Source: an uncultured Bacteroidota bacterium (GTDB taxonomy: Bacteria; Bacteroidota; Bacteroidia; UKL13-3). From it: DNA of 10,863 nucleotides. Of the stretch, positions 6,321 to 10,863 are shown one piece after another (position 1 is the stretch's first letter; the number at the start of each line of letters is the position of its first letter). The notes beneath the pieces are model-generated. The model saw only the letters and a program-made list of their open reading frames with translations. It was not told where the DNA came from and did not search any database. Location: NCBI GenBank assembly GCA_903898215.1, contig CAIUEQ010000315.1, forward strand, positions 1 through 10,863. The letters run 5' to 3'. A program made the position numbers and the translations under genes.

Positions 6321-6398
6321 ATTAAAAAGTAAAGAAATTTAAAAGTAAAGAAATTAAAAAGTAAAGAAATTAAAAATTAAAAATTAAAAAGTTAAGAA
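6321..6398. repeat. 16-bp tandem repeat between the two rhodanese genes
   Basis: Units of 16 bp, ATTAAAAAGTAAAGAA, start immediately after the stop codon: 6321-6336, 6337-6352 (one change), 6353-6368. Two 7-bp partial units ATTAAAA (6369-6382) and a final unit 6383-6398 (one change) follow. The array ends 2 bp before the next ATG, filling the whole 80-bp spacer and replacing any Shine-Dalgarno with A-rich sequence. Confidence 0.9.
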
Positions 6399-6400
6399 AT

Positions 6401-6718
6401 ATGATAAACACATTAAAGAATTTATTAGGATTTGGACCAAGTGTTGACTTGTCGGAATTAGTTAAGAATGGTGCCGTGATAGTTGATGTTAGAACAAAAG
6501 GAGAATATGCAGGCGGACATGTAAAAGGGTCTATTAATATTCCATTGGATCAATTGAAAAGCAATCTCAAAAAGTTTAAAAGCAAAGACGATGTGATCAT
6601 CACATGTTGCGCATCAGGAATGAGAAGTGCATCCGCAAAAAGTGTTTTAAAAGGTTCGGGTTATGAAAATGTACATAATGGTGGCGGATGGATGAGTTTA
6701 AATAATAAACTCAGATAA
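6401..6718 (+). CDS. Single-domain rhodanese (sulfurtransferase) 2
   Basis: A 105-residue single rhodanese domain, paralogous to the preceding gene. It opens with a short amphipathic stretch MINTLKNLLGFG, then VIVDVRTKGEY (26-36), GSINIPLDQL (43-52), the active loop CASGMRS (70-76) with catalytic C70 and R75 preceded by C69, and NGGGWMSL near the end. The N-terminal extension and a more canonical closing motif distinguish it from rhodanese 1. It should transfer persulfide sulfur in the cytoplasm. It follows the 80-bp tandem-repeat spacer and its stop is one base before the ATG of the CC-motif membrane protein, so translational coupling is likely. Which sulfur donor or acceptor it prefers cannot be told from sequence. 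Confidence 0.93.
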   Translation: MINTLKNLLGFGPSVDLSELVKNGAVIVDVRTKGEYAGGHVKGSINIPLDQLKSNLKKFKSKDDVIITCCASGMRSASAKSVLKGSGYENVHNGGGWMSLNNKLR

Positions 6719-6719
6719 A

Positions 6720-6983
6720 ATGAACCTCGAATATTATAAGCAACAGTTGCTTTCCAATTGGAATATCATGAGAGTGGTAAAGTTGTTTTTATCATTTGTT
6801 ATTTTGTTCCAATCTGTTCAACAACATGATATGATGTTTGGTTTTTTAGGAGGAGTGTTTCTTACACAAACACTTTTAAATATGGGATGTTGTGGTGTTG
6901 GAAGCTGTGCAGTTCCTCTTAAAAAAGTTAACACAGAAAATGTTCACGATATTGAATTTGAAGAAATTAAAGAGATCAAATAA
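6720..6983 (+). CDS. Small membrane protein with GCCGVGSC motif
   Basis: An 87-residue protein with an N-terminal polar stretch, a helix at about 17-34 (NIMRVVKLFLSFVILFQ precedes and overlaps it), and a second at about 38-55 ending in LNMGCCGVGSCAVP (C57, C58, C63), then an acidic tail. The layout, NWNIMR followed by two helices and a terminal cysteine group, resembles DUF2892/YgaP-type membrane modules found beside rhodaneses. It starts one base after rhodanese 2, and its stop overlaps the next start (TAATG), so it is tightly coupled to both. Pairing of a CC-motif membrane protein with a downstream CxxC HMA protein also recalls the MerT/MerP layout, though neither is a clear match. Function unassigned; membrane location is well supported. 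Confidence 0.78.
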   Translation: MNLEYYKQQLLSNWNIMRVVKLFLSFVILFQSVQQHDMMFGFLGGVFLTQTLLNMGCCGVGSCAVPLKKVNTENVHDIEFEEIKEIK

Positions 6984-7267
6984 TGAAAGAATTATTATTT
7001 ATTGATAATATAAAATGTGGTGGTTGTGCAGGAACTATCAAAAAGGAATTAATGAGTTTTCCGGAAGTGACAAATGTTATAGTTAACAAAGAAGAAGAAA
7101 CTGTAGATGTGGAATACGAAACAGGAATTTCAATTGATACCATCAAAGAAAAATTATTCAGTCTAGGTTATCCTGAAAAAAATACGGTAACCGGATTTAC
7201 AAAGATGGCAGCAAATGCAAAATCATATGTAAGTTGTGCAGTGGGAAAATTTAATTCAGAAGAATAA
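6983..7267 (+). CDS. Heavy-metal-associated (HMA) domain protein, cytoplasmic
   Basis: A 94-residue protein with a ferredoxin-like HMA fold: metal-site loop IKCGGCAGTI with C12 and C15, the VTNVIVNKEEETVDVEYE strand pair, and IKEKLFSLGYPE at the end of the fold (about residue 62). A C-terminal extension with a further cysteine, C84 in YVSCAVG, follows. It lacks a signal peptide, so it should be cytoplasmic, unlike periplasmic MerP. HMA proteins usually bind Cu(I), Zn or Hg(II). Here, among rhodaneses and thioredoxins, the CxxC pair could equally act as a thiol or persulfide carrier, but that is inference. The start overlaps the preceding stop by 1 bp. The GGC between the cysteines is less metal-specific-looking than the common MxCxxC; there is no methionine before it. 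Confidence 0.88.
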   Translation: MKELLFIDNIKCGGCAGTIKKELMSFPEVTNVIVNKEEETVDVEYETGISIDTIKEKLFSLGYPEKNTVTGFTKMAANAKSYVSCAVGKFNSEE

Positions 7268-7276
7268 AAAAATAAT

Positions 7277-7302
7277 CGTCTGACGTAAAATGCGTCTGAC
7301 GT
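7277..7302. repeat. Two copies of palindromic word CGTCTGACGT
   Basis: CGTCTGACGT occurs at 7277-7286 and 7293-7302 with 16-bp periodicity. Each CGTC-T-GACG is itself a palindrome, and the two copies together can fold into a 9-bp hairpin (one T-T mismatch) around a 7-base loop. It sits in the 48-bp spacer between the HMA and thioredoxin genes and is followed by an AT-rich, not T-only, stretch, so it is not a classic terminator. Confidence 0.75.
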
Positions 7303-7315
7303 TAAATAAAAAATT

Positions 7316-7612
7316 ATGGCAACATTTCAAGAAATTATAAATTCAGAAACACCGGTATTGGTAGATTTTAGTGCTGAGTGGTGTGGTCCGTGTAAAATGA
7401 TGGCACCGATATTAAAAGAGTTAGCTGCAGAAATTGGAGACACTGCAAAAATTTTAAAAGTTGATGTAGATAAAAATCCGGAAGCAGCTCAGGCATATCA
7501 AATTCAAGGAGTTCCAACCTTAATACTTTTTAAAGACGGAAAAGTTAAATGGAGACAGTCGGGAGTTGTTCCTGCAAATTATTTAAAACAAATTATCGAC
7601 CAAAATCAATAA
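7316..7612 (+). CDS. Thioredoxin
   Basis: A 98-residue thioredoxin with the canonical active site WCGPC (C23, C26), the preceding strand VLVDFSAEW, the helix KMMAPILKELAAE, and the cis-proline P67 in GVPT. No signal peptide is present, so it is cytoplasmic. It should reduce disulfides or persulfides, with electrons from a thioredoxin reductase not encoded here, or possibly serve as sulfur acceptor for the rhodaneses of the same run. It is slightly short of the typical 105-110 residues, mainly at the N-terminus. The gene lies 48 bp after the HMA gene across the palindromic direct repeat and 7 bp before the lipoprotein gene. No symbol is given because housekeeping trxA in these organisms is likely elsewhere. 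Confidence 0.95.
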   Translation: MATFQEIINSETPVLVDFSAEWCGPCKMMAPILKELAAEIGDTAKILKVDVDKNPEAAQAYQIQGVPTLILFKDGKVKWRQSGVVPANYLKQIIDQNQ

Positions 7613-7619
7613 TCAAAAC

Positions 7620-8345
7620 ATGAAAAATATACTTTTAAAATTAAATGCAGTAACAATGATTTTGTTATTCACTTTGGCATTAGCATCTTGTCAAAACACT
7701 CCCGGAAAAGGAGGAAAAGTTTCTGTTGATGAGTTTGAGAATTTATTGACATCAACAAAAAATGCACAATTAATTGATGTAAGAACAGGAGATGAATTTG
7801 AAAGCGGACATTTAAAAAATGCAACAAACATCAATATTAATGCAGGAGATTTTGATCAAAAAGTAAATGCACTCGATAAATCAAAACCTGTATTTGTATA
7901 TTGTTTATCAGGTGGAAGAAGTTCAAGTGCTGCAGGATTTATGCGTAAAAACGGATTCAAAATTGTATACGAGATGCCCGGAATTATGGCATGGCGAAGT
8001 GCAGGAAAAGAATTAGTTACCGGCAATACAGCTCCAGCTAAAAGTGGAATGACGATGGAAGAGTATAATAAATTAGTTACAAATGAAAAGTTCGTACTAG
8101 TTGATTTTAGTGCAGTATGGTGTCAGCCCTGCAAACGTTTATCACCAATTCTAGATAAGATTTCTGCAGAAAGAAAAGATAAAATGATTTTACTAAAAAT
8201 GGATGCAGATGAAAATCCTGATCTGTTAAAGCAAAAAGGCATTGATGGAATTCCATATCTTGAATTATATAAAAATGGAAAACTTATTTGGAAGCATCAA
8301 GGATTTATTGATGAACAAACTTTATTAAGCGAAACAAAATTATAA
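7620..8345 (+). CDS. Rhodanese-thioredoxin fusion lipoprotein
   Basis: A 241-residue exported protein. The N-terminus is a lipoprotein signal with lipobox LASC, acylated cysteine C24. The sequence after it (QNTPGKGGK) lacks the acidic residues of Bacteroidota surface-export signals, so it probably faces the periplasm. A rhodanese domain follows (about 33-132): LIDVRTGDEF at 51-60 and active loop CLSGGRS with C95 and R100. A thioredoxin domain (about 143-240) has WCQPC (C168, C171) and cis-proline P212 in GIPY. The fusion places a persulfide donor and a dithiol acceptor in one periplasmic protein, mirroring the separate cytoplasmic rhodanese and thioredoxin genes just upstream. A plausible role is reductive release or relay of sulfane sulfur outside the inner membrane. 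Glutamine in place of glycine in the CxxC should change its redox potential. Domain calls are firm, role inferred. Confidence 0.94.
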   Translation: MKNILLKLNAVTMILLFTLALASCQNTPGKGGKVSVDEFENLLTSTKNAQLIDVRTGDEFESGHLKNATNININAGDFDQKVNALDKSKPVFVYCLSGGRSSSAAGFMRKNGFKIVYEMPGIMAWRSAGKELVTGNTAPAKSGMTMEEYNKLVTNEKFVLVDFSAVWCQPCKRLSPILDKISAERKDKMILLKMDADENPDLLKQKGIDGIPYLELYKNGKLIWKHQGFIDEQTLLSETKL

Positions 8346-8351
8346 AAAATT

Positions 8352-8375
8352 CTCTGCGTCCTCTGCGCCTCTGCG
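8352..8375. repeat. CTCTGCG triple repeat in the spacer before the methyltransferase gene
   Basis: CTCTGCG occurs at 8352-8358, 8361-8367 and 8369-8375. It is followed by GCAGATT and CGCAGAT words (8389-8415) in the 98-bp spacer 8346-8443. These words resemble dispersed repeats I recall from Bacteroidota intergenic DNA; a related word, CACAGATT, closes the window. No hairpin or promoter is clear here. Confidence 0.6.
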
Positions 8376-8443
8376 TTTAATTTTACTTGCAGATTACCGA
8401 TAATTATTCGCAGATATTTTTATATAAATAAAACAAAATTATA

Positions 8444-9040
8444 ATGGACAATTTTTGGGATCAACGTTACAGTGCTGTCGAATATGTTTATGGAAAAGAA
8501 CCTAACGTGTTTTTTAAATCAGAAATAGATAAGTTGAAACCCGGAAAAATATTGATACCGGGAGCTGGTGAAGGAAGAGATGCTGTTTATGCAGCAACAT
8601 TAGGTTGGGATGTTTATGCAGTTGATATGAGTGAAGAAGGAAAGAAAAAAGCACTTCGATTGGCAGAAGAAAAAAATGTAACCATACATTATGATGTGAT
8701 GGATATTAAAGACATCAATTACACTGAAAAAAGTTTTGATGTAATTGCTTCTATCTTTTTTCATCTTACAGAAAATTTAAGAAAACCATTTCATCAGAAA
8801 GCAATAAAATTATTGAAAGATGACGGAATGTTTTTAATTGAATGTTTCAATCCAAATCAACTAAAAAATAATTCTGGTGGACCTAAAGATTCGAATTTGT
8901 TATACACACAAAATATGTTATCAGAAGATTTTAGTGATTTAAAGATTGAACAAAATATTGAATTACAAGTAGTACTTGATGAAGGCGAATTCCACAAAGG
9001 ATTAGCTGACAACATCAGATTTATAGCAAGAAAAAAATAA
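8444..9040 (+). CDS. Class I SAM-dependent methyltransferase (TehB/thiopurine-methyltransferase-like)
   Basis: A 198-residue Rossmann-type methyltransferase. It begins FWDQRYS and YVYGKEPN, the opening typical of TehB-like and thiol-methyltransferase relatives. The SAM-binding motif I is ILIPGAGEGRDAVYAA (36-51), the acidic residue that contacts the ribose is D61 (VYAVDMS), FDVIASIF is at 98-105, and DDGMFLIECF at 126-135. The protein is cytoplasmic. Members of this group methylate tellurite, selenite or small thiols. Beside rhodaneses and a CoA-disulfide-reductase-like enzyme, a small thiol or sulfide is a plausible substrate, but nothing in the sequence proves it. The gene follows a repeat-bearing 98-bp spacer and ends 5 bp before the flavoprotein gene, so it is probably still in the operon, although an internal promoter in the spacer cannot be excluded. 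Confidence 0.88.
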   Translation: MDNFWDQRYSAVEYVYGKEPNVFFKSEIDKLKPGKILIPGAGEGRDAVYAATLGWDVYAVDMSEEGKKKALRLAEEKNVTIHYDVMDIKDINYTEKSFDVIASIFFHLTENLRKPFHQKAIKLLKDDGMFLIECFNPNQLKNNSGGPKDSNLLYTQNMLSEDFSDLKIEQNIELQVVLDEGEFHKGLADNIRFIARKK

Positions 9041-9045
9041 ACAAA

Positions 9046-10743
9046 ATGAAATATTTAATAATAGGAGCAGTTGCTGGTGGAGCTAGTACTGCAGCACGTT
9101 TACGCAGGTTAGATGAAAAAGCTGAGATCATTATTTTTGAGAAAGGCGAGTACATCTCTTATGCAAATTGTGGTTTACCATACTACATCGGTAACGTAAT
9201 CAAAGACCGTAATAAATTATTTGTTCAAACAGCAGCAGCATTTAATCAACGATTTAATATTGATGTGAGAGTGCAAACTGAAGTGATTTCTATTGATGCT
9301 GAGAATAAAGTTGTCACTGCAAAAAATCAAATTTCCGGAGAGGTATATGAAGAAAGTTACGACAAATTAGTTTTATCACCAGGAGCCGAACCTTTGCGTC
9401 CGCCATTTCCGGGAATAAACAACGAAGGAATTTTTACGTTACGAAATGTGAATGATACAGATTATATCAAAGCATATGTAGACAAACATAAATCCGGAAA
9501 AGCAGTTGTTATTGGTGGTGGATTTATTGGTTTGGAGATGGCCGAAAATCTTCATCATCTTGGAATGGATGTTACCATTGTTGAGATGGGAAATCAAATA
9601 CTTGCTCCTCTTGATTTTGCCGTTGCAGCAAGAGTTCAACAACATATTCGTTCTAAGCATGTTGGTCTACGTTTAAGCACAACCGTTGCTGGTTTTGAGA
9701 AAGATAATGATCATTTAAAAGTACTTATAAAAGGTGAAGAAGCGATTGATGCGGATGTGGTAATTTTATCAATAGGGGTTCGTCCTGATACAAAACTTGC
9801 AATAGGTGCAGGTTTAAAACTTGGAGCAGCAAAAGGAATTTGGGTGAATGAATTTTTGCAAACTTCAGATGAAAATATTTATGCTGTTGGCGATGCAATC
9901 GAATTTGAAAATCCTATCACGCATCAATCAATGAATACCTATTTGGCCGGACCGGCAAACAAGCAAGGACGAATTTGTGCCAACAATATCGTGAATGGAA
10001 ATAACGAAAAATATAACGGAGCAATCAATACGGCAATCGTTAAAGTTTTTGATATGACTGTCGCTACAGCAGGCACAGCATCAAAAAACTTAACAAATTC
10101 TAAAATAGAACATATCGTTTCAACAACACATAGTGGTTCGCATGCCGGATATTATCCTGGTTCAAAACAAATGACCATACAAATTGCATTTTCACCTAGT
10201 GATGGAAAATTATTAAGTGCTCAAATTGGCGGTTATGATGGCGTTGATAAGCGAATGGAATTATTATCGCAAGCAATTAAGAATGGAAATACCATTTATG
10301 ATTTGATGGAAATTGAACATGCCTATGCACCTCCATTTTCTTCAGCAAAAGATCCGGTAAATATTGCAGGATTTGTTGCCGAAAATATTTTACAAAAAAG
10401 AATGAATCCTTTTTATTGGAATGAAATTAAAGAGGTTTCAGAAAAAGGAATATTGATAGATGTTAGGTCAGAAAAAGAACATGCTGATGGAAGTATTTCT
10501 GGAGCAATAAATATTCCTGTTGATGAGTTGAGAATGCATTTGAATGATTTGCCAAAAGATAAAAATCTGTATTTGTTTTGCGAAGTTGGTCAAAGAGGAT
10601 ATTTATCGCAACGCATTTTAAATCAGAATGGATATGATAAAGTATTTAATTTATCTGGAGGTTTTAAAACATGGTCATCTTGCAGTGCTGAAATGAATGA
10701 AGTAGATAAAAAGTTGGAAGCAAGTTTATTGGTTCACGCATAA
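9046..10743 (+). CDS. CoA-disulfide reductase-like flavoprotein with C-terminal rhodanese domain (CoADR-RHD)
   Basis: A 565-residue pyridine nucleotide-disulfide oxidoreductase of the CoADR/persulfide reductase type. Domains in order: FAD-binding GAVAGGASTAARLRR (7-21), single catalytic C42 in SYANCGLPYY, NAD(P)H-binding VVIGGGFIGLE (154-164), the second FAD motif IYAVGDA (278-284), a dimerisation domain (about 325-435), and a rhodanese domain (about 456-550). The rhodanese domain has ILIDVRSEKEH and active loop CEVGQRG with C512 and R517, closing SGGFKTW (537-543). Characterised relatives use NAD(P)H to reduce CoA disulfide, CoA persulfide or polysulfides, with the rhodanese cysteine delivering sulfane sulfur to the flavin-linked cysteine. 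All key residues are present, so it is likely active. It is the last gene of the run, 5 bp after the methyltransferase gene, and gives the cluster its reductive step in the cytoplasm. Confidence 0.95.
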   Translation: MKYLIIGAVAGGASTAARLRRLDEKAEIIIFEKGEYISYANCGLPYYIGNVIKDRNKLFVQTAAAFNQRFNIDVRVQTEVISIDAENKVVTAKNQISGEVYEESYDKLVLSPGAEPLRPPFPGINNEGIFTLRNVNDTDYIKAYVDKHKSGKAVVIGGGFIGLEMAENLHHLGMDVTIVEMGNQILAPLDFAVAARVQQHIRSKHVGLRLSTTVAGFEKDNDHLKVLIKGEEAIDADVVILSIGVRPDTKLAIGAGLKLGAAKGIWVNEFLQTSDENIYAVGDAIEFENPITHQSMNTYLAGPANKQGRICANNIVNGNNEKYNGAINTAIVKVFDMTVATAGTASKNLTNSKIEHIVSTTHSGSHAGYYPGSKQMTIQIAFSPSDGKLLSAQIGGYDGVDKRMELLSQAIKNGNTIYDLMEIEHAYAPPFSSAKDPVNIAGFVAENILQKRMNPFYWNEIKEVSEKGILIDVRSEKEHADGSISGAINIPVDELRMHLNDLPKDKNLYLFCEVGQRGYLSQRILNQNGYDKVFNLSGGFKTWSSCSAEMNEVDKKLEASLLVHA

Positions 10744-10838
10744 ATAATATTCAATTAATTTGTGTAATAATACGCATAAGTCCTCTTTCAATTTTTTGTT
10801 TGTGTGCTAATTTTTTTAGATATATAGTTCTTTAATTG

Positions 10839-10860
10839 AGCCACAGATTTCACAGATTAT
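10839..10860. repeat. CACAGATT dispersed-repeat fragment at the window end
   Basis: CCACAGATTTCACAGATTAT contains two CACAGATT words 10 bp apart and is related to the GCAGATT/CGCAGAT words at 8389-8415. It lies in the 120-bp stretch after the last stop codon; I see no gene, clear terminator or promoter in the rest of that stretch. Confidence 0.5.
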
Positions 10861-10863
10861 TAA

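Noticed and set aside
6321..6398. Possible CRISPR array
   Set aside because: The 16-bp units are directly adjacent with no unique spacers, and no cas gene is nearby.
9439..9660. Minus-strand open frame of 73 residues
   Set aside because: It is antisense to the NAD-binding region of the CoADR-like gene.

Overview
The window looks like chromosomal DNA of an AT-rich member of the Bacteroidota. Four things point there: several genes have a TAnnTTTG-type -7 promoter word upstream, most starts lack a Shine-Dalgarno sequence, the histidyl-tRNA synthetase is of the Bacteroidota type, and the small membrane proteins (DUF2892-like, DUF6132-like) sit in a sulfur-gene setting common in that phylum. No RNA genes, CRISPR array, transposase or phage genes were seen. 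All reasoning is from reading the sequence; no database search was made.

Layout. Positions 1-2345 hold the 3' part of a large protein with a repeated beta-rich N-terminal module and two CbxX/SpoVK-type AAA+ ATPase domains. A small three-helix membrane protein of unknown function follows (2360-2704). Convergent to it is a stand-alone CheY-like receiver (2701-3069, minus), then hisS (3155-4672, minus). The hisS gene is unusual: it contains an in-frame, nearly perfect palindromic repeat of a kind normally found between genes.

From 4770 onward everything is on the plus strand and forms one functional block. A Crp/Fnr-family regulator with a three-cysteine cluster is followed by a monocistronic DUF2892 membrane protein with its own terminator. 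Then comes a nine-gene run (5819-10743): DUF6132-like membrane protein, two single-domain rhodaneses, a CC-motif membrane protein, a cytoplasmic CxxC HMA protein, thioredoxin, a rhodanese-thioredoxin fusion lipoprotein, a class I SAM methyltransferase, and a CoA-disulfide-reductase-like flavoprotein with a C-terminal rhodanese domain. That makes four rhodanese domains and two thioredoxin domains in about 5 kb.

How it may work (inference). The block reads as a sulfane-sulfur (persulfide) handling and response module. Rhodaneses would pass persulfide sulfur, thioredoxins and the flavoprotein would reduce persulfides or disulfides, the methyltransferase might cap thiols or sulfide, and the cysteine-bearing membrane proteins and CxxC protein might carry sulfur or a thiophilic metal. 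The same 15-bp word, AACAWWTGTTCCWGA, lies at nearly the same distance (61 and 58 bp) upstream of the DUF2892 and DUF6132-like start codons, each time about 35 bp before a -7-like element. This is the spacing expected of a Crp-type activator site, so the adjacent cysteine-bearing Crp/Fnr protein is the natural candidate regulator. The 3' end (10744-10863) holds no gene, only a fragment of a common-looking dispersed repeat.
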